This document shows positions 35,047 through 43,459 of a DNA stretch of 64,000 nt, in pieces; the first letter of the stretch is position 1; the number at the start of each line of letters is the position of its first letter. A program made the position numbers and the translations under genes. Under the pieces are notes generated by a model. The model was not told where the DNA came from. It worked only from the letters and a program-made list of their open reading frames with translations, and did no database searches. The stretch comes from Ancylobacter oerskovii (GTDB taxonomy: Bacteria > Pseudomonadota > Alphaproteobacteria > Rhizobiales > Xanthobacteraceae): the NCBI RefSeq assembly GCF_018390555.1, contig NZ_JAHBGB010000002.1, forward strand, positions 310,001 through 374,000, in the 5' to 3' direction.

Positions 35047-35843
35047 TGAGCGACATCCTCGCCGGCGGCCGGACTGGGCCGCCGCTCGCCTATGCGATCG
35101 TCAACACGGCGGTACGGTTTTCCCCGCTCCTGCTGCTAGCGCTCGGCTGGGAATTCCTCGGGCTCACCGGCCTCGTCTCGCAGCAGATGCTGCCGGGTCT
35201 GGGCGAAATCGCCGACGCGTTCTCCTCCATGCTGTTCGGCGGCGAGCTCCTCTACAACACCGCGCGCTCCATCAGTCGCGCCGCGGCCGGCCTCGGCGGG
35301 GCCGTGGTGGTGGGCGTGCTGCTCGGCCTGCTCATGGCGCAGTTTCGCCCGGTGCGGCTGCTGTTCAACCCGATCGTGCAGATCTTCTACCCGATGCCGA
35401 AATCGGCGCTCATCCCGGTGGTGATGATCTGGCTCGGGCTGGGGGATTCCTCGAAGATCCTCTTGATCTTCCTCGGCTGCCTGCTCCCCGTGGTGGTCGG
35501 CACCTATAATGGCGCCCGCGGGGTGAACCCGTTCCTGCTCTGGTCGGCCGCCAGCCTCGGCGCCTCGCGCGTCGACGTGCTGCGCGAGGTGGTGCTGCGC
35601 GCGGCGATGCCGGACATCCTCAATGGCTGCCGCACCGCGCTCGCCTTCTCCTTCATCCTGATGGTGAGCTCGGAATTCGTCATCGCCACCGACGGCGTCG
35701 GCTTCATGATCTCCTCGCTCGGCGACGGCGGGCAGTACCCCGCCATGTTCGCCGCCATCTTCTTCGTCGCCGGCATCGGATTTGCGGCCGATCGCCTCTA
35801 CGCGATGTTCGCCCGGCGCGCCCTTCGCTGGAGGGAGGCATGA
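35046..35843 (+). CDS. ABC transporter permease 1 (NitT/TauT family)
   Basis: A 265-aa membrane subunit with about six hydrophobic segments. The EAA-type loop lies around ASLGASRVDVLREVVLRAAMPDILNG. The ATG overlaps the last base of the ATPase stop (TGATG). A second, different permease follows immediately, so the transporter is probably a permease heterodimer, less common than the homodimers usual in this family. Confidence 0.9.
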   Translation: MSDILAGGRTGPPLAYAIVNTAVRFSPLLLLALGWEFLGLTGLVSQQMLPGLGEIADAFSSMLFGGELLYNTARSISRAAAGLGGAVVVGVLLGLLMAQFRPVRLLFNPIVQIFYPMPKSALIPVVMIWLGLGDSSKILLIFLGCLLPVVVGTYNGARGVNPFLLWSAASLGASRVDVLREVVLRAAMPDILNGCRTALAFSFILMVSSEFVIATDGVGFMISSLGDGGQYPAMFAAIFFVAGIGFAADRLYAMFARRALRWREA

Positions 35844-36694
35844 TGAACATGGCCCAGGCCCGGCCCATCGCTCCCAACTCGCCGTCGCAGAAGCAGAAGC
35901 TGCCGGCACCCCGCCGGGGGCTGCACCTCTCGCCGCATATGGTCGACGTCGCCGTGCAGGTGGCGGTGGTCGCGGCGCTCGCCGGCATCTGGGAGTTCGG
36001 CGCCCGCTTCGGCGCGCTGAACCCCTTCCTGCTGCCGCCGCTCAGCGTGGTGCTGGGGCGGATCTGGGAAGATCTCATCGCCGGCACGGTGCCGGTCGAT
36101 CTCGGCCTCACCCTCTACCGTGCGCTTCTCGGCTTCGCGATCGGCGCGGTGATCGGCATACCCGCCGGCATCCTGATGGCGCGCTCGAACGTGGTGCGCT
36201 GGTTCCTCGACCCGCTGGTGTCCATCGGCTTCCCGATGCCGAAGATCGCCTTCCTGCCGATCTTCATCCTGTGGTTCGACATCTACGACACCTCGAAGAT
36301 CATCATGGTGGCGTTCTCCTGCTTCTTTCCCATCGTGGCGGCGACCTATGCCGGCTGCTCCAGCCTCGACAAATGGCCGATCTGGTCGGCCCGCTCCTTC
36401 GGGGCCGGGGAACGCGAACTGCTGTGGGAGGTCTACCTGCCGATGGCGATGCCGCAGATCCTCACCGGCCTGCAGGTGGCGCTGCCGGTGGGCATGATCA
36501 CCACCATCGTCACCGAGATGCTGATGGGCGGGCGCGGGGTCGGCGGCGCGATGATCATGGCCGGGCGCTTCGCCGACTCCGTCGGGGTGTTTGCCGGCAT
36601 CGTGCAGATCATCATCCTCGGCTTCGTGGTGGTGAAGAGCGTCGAGATGATCCGCCGCCGCATCCTGATCTGGCATCCCGAGAGCCGCCGGTGA
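35840..36694 (+). CDS. ABC transporter permease 2 (NitT/TauT family)
   Basis: A 284-aa membrane subunit with a short basic N-terminus, six or so hydrophobic segments and the cytoplasmic loop SFGAGERELLWEVYLPMAMPQILTG. It overlaps permease 1 by 4 bp (ATGA). GGAGGGAGG lies immediately upstream, and the second ATG, one codon on, is an equally likely start. It pairs with permease 1 and the ATPase encoded just before. Confidence 0.9.
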   Translation: MMNMAQARPIAPNSPSQKQKLPAPRRGLHLSPHMVDVAVQVAVVAALAGIWEFGARFGALNPFLLPPLSVVLGRIWEDLIAGTVPVDLGLTLYRALLGFAIGAVIGIPAGILMARSNVVRWFLDPLVSIGFPMPKIAFLPIFILWFDIYDTSKIIMVAFSCFFPIVAATYAGCSSLDKWPIWSARSFGAGERELLWEVYLPMAMPQILTGLQVALPVGMITTIVTEMLMGGRGVGGAMIMAGRFADSVGVFAGIVQIIILGFVVVKSVEMIRRRILIWHPESRR

Positions 36695-37383
36695 CGCAGG
36701 AGACATTGGGGCTGGCCGGCTCACCGCCGCTGGTCTTCTACGGCCTCGACAAGGCGCCGCAGGATGCGGGCCGGTTCGATCATCTCCCCCGGGTGCCGCT
36801 GCTTCCGGGGGAGGCGCTGCGGCTGAACGCGGAGGCGTTCGACCTGCCCGCTCCCGCCATCGGCCAGGACATCGCGCCCGGCCCGCGCCTCGCCGGGCAT
36901 CTCAAGCATCTGTCCGGCAATTGGAGCCGCCTCGGCGGCCTGTTCATCGACGGCTATTTCGCGCATCTGCAGGGGCTCATCGCCGCCCATCGCGCGGAAA
37001 TCGCCGCGCGATGGGCGGCGATGGCCGGACTGTTCGCGCCGGAGGACGTGCTCTATTCCGCGCCGCTGCCGCTGCCGCGCGCGCTGCTGCCGCTGCCGGC
37101 GGAGGGCGGAGGCATCGACCATGTGCCGGTCGACATGTTCTTCTGGCTGGGCGCCGGCCATGCGAAGGCGGTGCTGTTCGCCCCTTCGCCGCTGCTGCCG
37201 GCCGCCGAACGCCGCCGCCGCGAGAGGCTCGCCGCCGCGGGCCTCGAGGTGCGTGTGCTCGCCGCTGCCGATCTTGCGCGGCCCGGGGCCTTCGCCGACC
37301 TGCTGGGCGAGCGCGGCAACGGCTTCTGGCGCGACGAGGTGCTTCCCGCCGCGCCCGGTGCGCCGCGCCTGCCGGAATTCTAG
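36691..37383 (+). CDS. Hypothetical protein at end of ABC transporter operon
   Basis: About 230 aa from a GTG that overlaps the permease 2 stop (GTGA). I recognise no family. The sequence is soluble, without signal peptide or membrane segment; mid-protein it has NWSRLGGLFIDGYFAHLQGLI and a later VDMFFWLGAGHAKAVLFAPSPLLP, then an Arg-rich helix. Composition and the tight overlap support a real gene, probably an enzyme or accessory factor for the imported compound. Its stop shares the tetranucleotide CTAG with the stop of the convergent deacetylase gene. Confidence 0.62.
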   Translation: MTQETLGLAGSPPLVFYGLDKAPQDAGRFDHLPRVPLLPGEALRLNAEAFDLPAPAIGQDIAPGPRLAGHLKHLSGNWSRLGGLFIDGYFAHLQGLIAAHRAEIAARWAAMAGLFAPEDVLYSAPLPLPRALLPLPAEGGGIDHVPVDMFFWLGAGHAKAVLFAPSPLLPAAERRRRERLAAAGLEVRVLAAADLARPGAFADLLGERGNGFWRDEVLPAAPGAPRLPEF

Positions 37384-38270
37384 CCCGGCCCGGCGCCGCT
37401 ACTGGCACGATACCAGTCGGCGATCTCCTCGCCGGTCATCATCGCCACCTGCCGGCGCGACAGCACATAGTCGAGCAATTCCTCGAAATAGCCGATCCGG
37501 TGCGGCACGCCGGTCAGGTAGGGATGGGTGCTGATCGCCATCACCCTGGCGTTGTCCGCCCCCTCCTCCCACAGCCGGTCGAACTGGTCCACGCAGCGGC
37601 GCTGGAAGGCGTCGGAGGGCTGGTGCTGGACGGCATGCACGACGATGTCGTTGGTCTCCACCGAATAGGGCACCGACAAGATCGGCCCATGCGCGGTAGA
37701 CAGCTCCAGCGGCAGATCGTCGATCACCCAATTGGCGACATAGCCGACGCCCGCTTCCTTGAGCAGGTCGAGCGTCTCGTCGTTTTCGGTGAGACCGGGG
37801 CTTTCCCAGCCCGGCGGCGGCCGGCCGGTGAAATCGCGTATGGTAGCCACCGTGTCGAAGATCGCCTTCCGCTGGTCCTCCACATGGTGCATGGGCTGCT
37901 GCACATAGCCATGGCCCATGAACTCCCAGCCGGCATCGCGCGCCGCCCGCGCCACCCGCTCATAAGAGCGGCACACATGCCCGTTCACCGCGAAGGTGGC
38001 GCGCAGGCCGCGGCTCTCGATGGCCTTGAGCAGCCGCCAGAAGCCGACCCGCATGCCGTATTCGTGCCAGGCCCAGTTGGGCAGGTCCGGCATCAGCGGC
38101 TGCCCCATGGGCGGCGGCAGCACGGTGCGCGGCATGGCGCGGGCGATGGACCACTCCTCGACATTGACGATGATCCACACCGCCACGCGGGCGTCGTCCG
38201 GCAGATGCAGGCGCGGCCGGTCCGGGAAGGCCAGATACGGCGCGCGTTCGCTCAGCAGTCCCATGCTCAC
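37380..38270 (-). CDS. Polysaccharide deacetylase family protein (PuuE-like)
   Basis: About 296 aa of the NodB/polysaccharide deacetylase fold in the cofactor-independent allantoinase (PuuE)-like branch: VAVWIIVNVEEWS replaces the usual TFDDG motif, with FAVNGHVCRSYERV, MGHGYVQQPMHH and WESPGLTEN later. Such enzymes hydrolyse C-N bonds of small amides or ureides rather than sugar polymers. The GTG at 38270 overlaps the amidohydrolase stop; an ATG two codons later is possible. Last gene of the minus-strand transporter operon. Confidence 0.82.
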   Translation of the reverse strand: MSMGLLSERAPYLAFPDRPRLHLPDDARVAVWIIVNVEEWSIARAMPRTVLPPPMGQPLMPDLPNWAWHEYGMRVGFWRLLKAIESRGLRATFAVNGHVCRSYERVARAARDAGWEFMGHGYVQQPMHHVEDQRKAIFDTVATIRDFTGRPPPGWESPGLTENDETLDLLKEAGVGYVANWVIDDLPLELSTAHGPILSVPYSVETNDIVVHAVQHQPSDAFQRRCVDQFDRLWEEGADNARVMAISTHPYLTGVPHRIGYFEELLDYVLSRRQVAMMTGEEIADWYRASSGAGPG

Positions 38271-39358
38271 AGCCCCAGCAGCGTGCGGGCGGTGCCGCCG
38301 GCGATCTTGGCGCGGGTCTCGTCGTCGAAGCTCTCGACGCTGAGAACGTGCTGCACCGGGTCGTAATCGGCCATGTCGTAGGGATAGTCGGTGCCCATCA
38401 CGATATGGTCGGCGCCATAGGTCTTCACCAGATATTCCAGCTGGTGCGGGGTGAACACCACGCTGTCGAAATAGACCCGCCGCAGATAGTCGGTCGGCGG
38501 CTTGGGCAACCCGCCATTCGAATCCTTGCGCGCCCCCCAGGCATGGTCGATGCGCCCGGAATAGGCCGGCAGATAGCCGCCGCCATGCACGGCCAGCAGC
38601 TTCAGCTTCGGGTGCCGCTCCAGCACGCCGTCGAAGATCAGGTAGTGCAGCGCCACCGTGGTCTCGAGCGGATTGCCGATGATGTTGCTGAAATAGAAGC
38701 GCGAGAACCGCTCCCCGCCGGTGAAGCCGTTGGGGTGGATCATGATCAGCGCGCCGAGCTCTTCCGCCTTGGCGAAGACCGGCTCGAATTCGGGCGAGGA
38801 CAGCTCGCGTCCGTTCACATTGGTGAGCAGCTGCACGCCCTTGAGACCGAGCTCGCGCACGCAGCGCTCCAGCTCGGCCGGCGCGCTGGCCGGGTCCTGC
38901 ATGGCGAGCGTGCCCAGCCCGGCGAAACGGTCCGGCCGCTTGGCGACGAAGGCGGCGATGCCGTCATTCACCATGCGGTTGGCGATGACGCCATGCTCGG
39001 CATCGACGGTGTAGTAGCACTGGAAGGGCGGCGGGGCGACGACCTGGATGGAGATGCCGAGCTTGTCCAGCACCTTCAGCCGGTCGTCCATGTCGACCAT
39101 GGTGACGGCCCGGTCCTGGTCCTGGCGCTGGTTCACCTTCCGCGTCTCGTCGTTGGAATGCCTGACCATCGCGATCTGGCTGACATCGAGATGCGGGGCG
39201 ACATAGGCCTGCGCCTCCGGCACCGCGACATGGGCGTGGATATCGACCGTCACCGTGTCGAGCCGGGCCGGCGTCGCGGAGGGCTGGCGCGCGGAAGTGG
39301 GGCCGTAGCGGTTCACATTGCCGCCCAGCGTCGCGGCATCGATGATGCTGTGGTCCAT
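38267..39358 (-). CDS. Amidohydrolase family protein (ACMSD-like)
   Basis: A 363-aa metal-dependent TIM-barrel hydrolase or decarboxylase (amidohydrolase_2): VDIHAHVAVPEAQ (HxH), LMIMIHPNG-type central His, KLLAVHGGGYLPAYSGR and IVMGTDYPYD (Asp). Family members decarboxylate or hydrolyse aromatic or small organic acids. The start MDHSII has AAAGGAC upstream. The gene lies between the binding-protein and deacetylase genes in one operon, so transporter, amidohydrolase and deacetylase probably act in sequence on one amide-containing compound (inference). Confidence 0.88.
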   Translation of the reverse strand: MDHSIIDAATLGGNVNRYGPTSARQPSATPARLDTVTVDIHAHVAVPEAQAYVAPHLDVSQIAMVRHSNDETRKVNQRQDQDRAVTMVDMDDRLKVLDKLGISIQVVAPPPFQCYYTVDAEHGVIANRMVNDGIAAFVAKRPDRFAGLGTLAMQDPASAPAELERCVRELGLKGVQLLTNVNGRELSSPEFEPVFAKAEELGALIMIHPNGFTGGERFSRFYFSNIIGNPLETTVALHYLIFDGVLERHPKLKLLAVHGGGYLPAYSGRIDHAWGARKDSNGGLPKPPTDYLRRVYFDSVVFTPHQLEYLVKTYGADHIVMGTDYPYDMADYDPVQHVLSVESFDDETRAKIAGGTARTLLGL

Positions 39359-39416
39359 GAAACGTCCTTTCGGGAAAATGATCGCGGCGCGCATGACCTT
39401 TTGCGCGGCCGGGTGC

Positions 39417-39438
39417 GGCGCCGGCGGAGGCCGGCGCC
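39417..39438. other. Strong intergenic hairpin GGCGCCGGC-N4-GCCGGCGCC
   Basis: A perfect 9-bp stem with a 4-nt loop in the 133-bp gap after the binding-protein gene and before the amidohydrolase gene (minus-strand transcript). There is no T-run, so it is not a standard terminator. Such hairpins after binding-protein genes often protect the upstream mRNA and keep the binding protein more abundant than the downstream products; that role is inferred here. Confidence 0.6.
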
Positions 39439-39446
39439 AGCCGGGC

Positions 39447-39494
39447 TCAGATGCTGCGGCCTCACATGCTCAGGCCTCACATGCTGCGGTCTCA
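39447..39494. repeat. 15-bp tandem repeats copying the binding-protein stop codon
   Basis: Copies start at 39447, 39462 and 39477, and a fourth begins at 39492 as the final codons of the binding-protein gene (consensus TCACATGCTGCGGCC). Because 15 is a multiple of 3, the minus-strand TGA stays in frame through the perfect copies. It looks like expansion of the gene end by slippage. Confidence 0.8.
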
Positions 39495-40568
39495 CATGCT
39501 CTTGGCCTTCCAGGCGGCGACGTCGGCGGCCACCTGCTCGCGCGAGAAGTCGTTGGCCGGGTCGATCAGGCTGCGGTCGAGGAAGCTGGCCGGGTCGATC
39601 TCCTTCTGCAGCTCGCCGAGCTTGACCATCGGCCCCTGCACGCGCTTCCACACCTCGGGCTGGAGATCGCCGAGCTTGGGCGTCACCGAGTAGTTCATCG
39701 GGATCGAGGCATCGAGGAATTCGCGGCCGAAGGTGGCGTTCTCCCACTCCTCCGGCACCGCCTTGCGGCACATCGCCGCCAGCGCCTCGACATCGACCTT
39801 GCCGACCTGCATGCCCTTCGACCAGGCGCGGAAGAAGCCCACCAGCGGCTGGCGCAGTTCATCGAGCTTGCCGCCATTCACCACGAAGGAGTTGGCCGGC
39901 GTGTCGGCGACCTCGGGCGGGGTGATCAGCCGGATCTTCATGCCGTTGGCCTGCAGGGACAGCCAATCCGGCACCGCACCGGCGATGGCGGAGACGGTCT
40001 GCTTGCGGAAGGCATTGGCGAGCGTCGGCCCCGCTTCGCCCACCACCACCGTCTTCACCTCGTCTATGGTGATGCCGGCAGTGTCGAGCGCGATGGCCAG
40101 CGTGGTGCGGTCGCGGTCGGAGACGAGGCCGACCGTGGTGCCCTTCAGCTGCTCCACCGACTTGATCGGACTATCGGCGCTCACCGCGATGCCCTCCGGC
40201 GCCCGCTGCATCGCCTCATAGACCACCTTGATGGGGATGCCCGCCTGCACCGACTGGAAGGTCTGCGGCGCATCGAGCATGGCGAGCTCGGCCTGGCCGT
40301 TCTGCACGAAGGCGACATAGGGCACGGTGGTGGAGGACGGCAGCAAATTGACCTTGATGCCCTCCTTCTCGAAATAGCCCAGCGCCTCGCCGGCGATCAG
40401 CGGATAGAAATTGGCCGACCGCGGCAGCGGCATGATCACGTTGATCGTGCGCAGCCCCTGCGCTGCCGCGCGGCCGGCCGCCATCGGGCCGAGCGCGAGG
40501 CCGGCGGCGGTCCCGGCCATCAGGCCGAGGCAGCCGCGACGTGAAATGAAAGCGTTGTCCGTCAGCAT
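39492..40568 (-). CDS. ABC transporter substrate-binding protein with Tat signal
   Basis: A 358-aa NitT/TauT-type binding protein (NMT1/THI5-like). The leader contains ISRRGCLGLMAG, a twin-arginine motif followed by a hydrophobic stretch and cleavage near AAA|Q, so export is probably by Tat. The mature part begins TINVIMPLPRSANFYPL. GGGGAGGATG precedes the ATG. Third gene of the minus-strand operon, after the ATPase and permease genes. Ligand unknown. Confidence 0.9.
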   Translation of the reverse strand: MLTDNAFISRRGCLGLMAGTAAGLALGPMAAGRAAAQGLRTINVIMPLPRSANFYPLIAGEALGYFEKEGIKVNLLPSSTTVPYVAFVQNGQAELAMLDAPQTFQSVQAGIPIKVVYEAMQRAPEGIAVSADSPIKSVEQLKGTTVGLVSDRDRTTLAIALDTAGITIDEVKTVVVGEAGPTLANAFRKQTVSAIAGAVPDWLSLQANGMKIRLITPPEVADTPANSFVVNGGKLDELRQPLVGFFRAWSKGMQVGKVDVEALAAMCRKAVPEEWENATFGREFLDASIPMNYSVTPKLGDLQPEVWKRVQGPMVKLGELQKEIDPASFLDRSLIDPANDFSREQVAADVAAWKAKSM

Positions 40569-40673
40569 GACGCATCCTCCCCTTCGGCGCCTTGCGCGCC
40601 GTTGTTCTGTTCGTGCGGTCTCAACGGAAAAGCGGGCGGCGGGCGCGCCGTCGCCCGGCATGTCGCGCGGCGC

Positions 40674-41555
40674 TCACGCCTGCCGGCGGCCGATGATACC
40701 GGCCCAGGCCCTGGCCTTCTTGCGGCTGATCGCCGTCATCCGGGTATCGTGCCGCCAGTAGACCAGCCAGTTGTCGGCCCACTCCATCAGCACGAACAGC
40801 GCGTAGCCCATGACGGTGAGGATCACGAGCACCGCGAAGGACGAGGCCATGTTGAGCGCGAAGGTGTAGCGCTGCATCAGCACGCCCATGCCCTCGCTCG
40901 CCGAGATGAACTCGCCGACGATGGCGCCGATCAAGGCGAGCGAGATCGCCGTCTTCAGGCCGGCCATGATGATCGGCATGGCGTTGGGCAGCATCAGGCT
41001 GAAGAAGATCTGCCGCTTCTTGGCGCCCAGCGAGCGGAACATCTCATTGGCATCTTCATCGACGTTGAGCAGCCCCGTCAGCGTGTTGATGAAGGGCGGG
41101 AAGAAGCAGATCAGCGCGCCGATGGCGATCTTCGGCATCATGCCGAAGCCGAGCCAGGCGATGACGATCGGCGCCAGCGCGATGCGCGGCGTCACCTGCA
41201 GCGCGATGATGTAGGGCGAGATGTAGCGGCGGAAGCTCTCGTTCAGCCCCGCCGCCACCGCGAGCCCGATGCCGATCACCGAGCCGATCACGAAGCCGGC
41301 CACCGCCTCCCACAACGTGACGCCGAGATGGAACCACACCGTGCCCTGGTAGAGCACCATGTTGACCAGCGCGGTGGCGATCGCGCTCGGGCGCGGCAGG
41401 ATCAGCGGATCGACGAGCTCATAGGTGCTGGCGAATTCCCATACCAGCATCACGGCGAGGAACAGCGCTATGTGGCGGGCGACCTGCCCGATCAGGCGGC
41501 CCCGCGCGGGTGCCACATCGGTCATGGAGAGGTTGCCGTCGGTTGCGAGGCTCAT
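40674..41555 (-). CDS. ABC transporter permease (NitT/TauT family)
   Basis: A 293-aa permease with about six hydrophobic segments and the coupling loop MFRSLGAKKRQIFFSLMLPNAMPIIMAG. It starts one base after the ATPase stop, with GGGAGGG upstream. It carries a ~25-residue basic C-terminal tail (RHDTRMTAISRKKARAW). Partner of the ATPase at 41557 and the Tat-exported binding protein at 39492. Confidence 0.92.
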   Translation of the reverse strand: MSLATDGNLSMTDVAPARGRLIGQVARHIALFLAVMLVWEFASTYELVDPLILPRPSAIATALVNMVLYQGTVWFHLGVTLWEAVAGFVIGSVIGIGLAVAAGLNESFRRYISPYIIALQVTPRIALAPIVIAWLGFGMMPKIAIGALICFFPPFINTLTGLLNVDEDANEMFRSLGAKKRQIFFSLMLPNAMPIIMAGLKTAISLALIGAIVGEFISASEGMGVLMQRYTFALNMASSFAVLVILTVMGYALFVLMEWADNWLVYWRHDTRMTAISRKKARAWAGIIGRRQA

Positions 41556-41556
41556 C

Positions 41557-42357
41557 TCAATGCCCTCCCAGGATGGAGCGGACCTCGCCGACCAGCCGGT
41601 TGAATTCCGGCGTCTGCATCAGGCCGATCTCGCGCGGGCGCTCGAACGGCACGTCGACGATCTTCGCCAGGCGGCCGGGACGTGGCGTCATCACCATCAC
41701 CTGGTCGGCGAGGAAGATCGCCTCGGAAATGTTGTGGGTGACGAACAAAACGGTGGCGTCGACATCGTCGACGATGCGCAGCAATTCGAGGTTCAGCCGC
41801 TCGCGGGTGAACTCGTCGAGCGCGCCGAACGGCTCGTCGAGCAACAGGATGTTGGCGCCGGTCTGCAGCAGCCGGGCGAGCGCCACGCGCTGCTGCATGC
41901 CGCCGGAGAGCTGGCGCGGGAAGCTGAACTCGAAATCCTTCAGCCCGACCAGTTGCAGCAGCTCGATGGCCCGCTTGCGGTCGGCATCGGTAGTGGTGCC
42001 CTGCACCTCGGTGGGCAGCAGCACGTTCTCCACCGCGGTGCGCCATTCCAGCAGCGTCGGGCGCTGGAACATCATGCCGACCTCGTGCGAGGGGCCGCTC
42101 ACCCCGTGGCCGAGCACGCTCAATTCGCCGGCCGACTTGCCGATGAGACCCGCGACCAGCCGCAGCAAGGTGGATTTCCCGCAGCCGCTCGGTCCCACCA
42201 GCGAGACGAAGCTGCCGCGCTTGATGTCGAAGCTGGCGCGATCGAGCGCCACCACCTGGCTGTTGAAGGCCTTCACCAGGTCGCGGGCGGAAATGACGAT
42301 GTCGGGGTCGATATGGCTGGTCGAGGCGGCGACCAGATGGCTGGCAATCGCGTTCAT
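41557..42357 (-). CDS. ABC transporter ATP-binding protein (NitT/TauT family)
   Basis: A 266-aa ATPase: Walker A GPSGCGKST, Q-loop MMFQRPTLLEW, signature LSGGMQQR, Walker B ILLLDEPFGALDEFTRE, H-loop VTHNISEA (Asn in place of the usual Asp). The start MNAIAS follows GGAGGAG. First structural gene of the minus-strand operon ending with the deacetylase; the GntR gene lies 179 bp upstream on the same strand. Confidence 0.92.
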   Translation of the reverse strand: MNAIASHLVAASTSHIDPDIVISARDLVKAFNSQVVALDRASFDIKRGSFVSLVGPSGCGKSTLLRLVAGLIGKSAGELSVLGHGVSGPSHEVGMMFQRPTLLEWRTAVENVLLPTEVQGTTTDADRKRAIELLQLVGLKDFEFSFPRQLSGGMQQRVALARLLQTGANILLLDEPFGALDEFTRERLNLELLRIVDDVDATVLFVTHNISEAIFLADQVMVMTPRPGRLAKIVDVPFERPREIGLMQTPEFNRLVGEVRSILGGH

Positions 42358-42536
42358 CTCGCTCCTCCGCGTCGCGCGCGCAGCCGGCTTCATTCGCCGG
42401 TCAGGCGTCGGGACGGCATGTGGCGTTTCCTTGGCCCTCGGCCCGTCTTCTGCATGATGCGGACGGGTCCGGGGCACCCCCGTTCGGGGTCGTAGGCGCG
42501 GGCGGCGGCGAACCGGCCGCGTAGGCGATCCGTCCG

Positions 42537-43181
42537 TCAGGCGACGATCGGACGGCTTTCGAGGGCTCGCAGGATCTGGCTCTGCGAGCGGCCGATATGG
42601 CGCTTCAGCATGCGCGCGGCGGCGTTGCCGTTGCGGGCCTGCAGGGCGTCGATGATGTCGTTGTGTTCGCGCAGCGGCCCCTCATTGTGGTCGTGCGCCA
42701 CCACCGCCGACAGGCTGATCATGCAAAGCCGCTCATAGAGATCCATCACCCGGCTCATCTCCTCGGCGAGCCGCCGGTTGCGCGAGAGACCGGCCAGATG
42801 ATGGTGGAAGCGGCGATTATATTCGGTGAACACCGGGATCGAGGCGGTGTCGGCATCGCGGAAGGCGTCGAGCGCCGCGAGTTCCTCGTCGGTGGCGACC
42901 AGCGCCACCTTGCGCACCCCGGCGGTTTCGAGGATCAGCCGCAGCTCCAGCATGTCGGCGGCGTCGCTGACCGAGATCTGCCGCACGCGATGGCCGCGCC
43001 GCGGCTCGATCTCCACGAGGCCTTCGAGTTCCAGCTTCTGCATGGCGTCGCGCACCGGCGACTTGCTCACGCCGAAACGCTCGGCAAGGTCGGCCTCCCG
43101 CAGCTCCGCGCCGGGCACGATGGCACAGGACAGGATGTCCCGCCGCACCATCTCATACACCCTATTGCGAACCAGGTTCAT
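42537..43181 (-). CDS. GntR family regulator with FCD domain
   Basis: A 214-aa protein. The N-terminal winged helix-turn-helix (AELREADLAERFGVSKSPVRDAMQKLELEGLV) is followed by an all-helical FCD ligand-binding domain from ~residue 75, containing RRFHHHLAGLSRN and a late His, typical metal-binding positions. FCD regulators usually sense small organic acids and repress catabolic operons. It lies immediately upstream of the minus-strand transporter operon. Its own promoter has palindromes, one a close variant of the TTATC-N4-GATAA sites elsewhere in the window, so it is the leading candidate regulator for them. Confidence 0.92.
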   Translation of the reverse strand: MNLVRNRVYEMVRRDILSCAIVPGAELREADLAERFGVSKSPVRDAMQKLELEGLVEIEPRRGHRVRQISVSDAADMLELRLILETAGVRKVALVATDEELAALDAFRDADTASIPVFTEYNRRFHHHLAGLSRNRRLAEEMSRVMDLYERLCMISLSAVVAHDHNEGPLREHNDIIDALQARNGNAAARMLKRHIGRSQSQILRALESRPIVA

Positions 43182-43216
43182 GGGAACCGCCTCACCTCTG
43201 AGATATCACGAAGCGT

Positions 43217-43243
43217 ATATTGATCGATCGATAACGTCAATAT
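43217..43243. promoter_or_regulatory. Nested inverted repeats in GntR gene promoter
   Basis: ATATTGA-N13-TCAATAT is a perfect 7-bp inverted repeat at 43217-43243. Inside it, TGATCGATCGATAA at 43221-43234 matches TTATC-N4-GATAA with one change in the left half. On the minus strand TTGACG (43241-43236) and a TATACG-like -10 flank the site with a 15-bp spacer. Autoregulation is inferred. Confidence 0.55.
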
Positions 43244-43382
43244 GCCATCGCCATTCCCTTGCGGAATTCACCCCAATCACTTGCCAGCAAGCCTTTATCC
43301 GAAACAGAGCGACTGGCGAGCCGGCCATGAGCCATCCGCCTCAGCTCCTGAGAGCAGAGTCTTGAAATATCTCACGCATCAG

Positions 43383-43413
43383 AAAAAATGGGCCGGAGCA
43401 TAGGCTCCGGCCC
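43383..43413 (-). terminator. Rho-independent terminator after HisD-family gene
   Basis: GGGCCGGAGC-N4-GCTCCGGCCC (43390-43413) is a perfect 10-bp stem. On the minus strand it is followed by CATTTTTTCT, a clear T-run, 46 bp downstream of the dehydrogenase stop. Confidence 0.85.
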
Positions 43414-43459
43414 GAGGGGAAGCTCACGGGAGACAGGCCGCCCGAAGGCGGCGCCGGGC

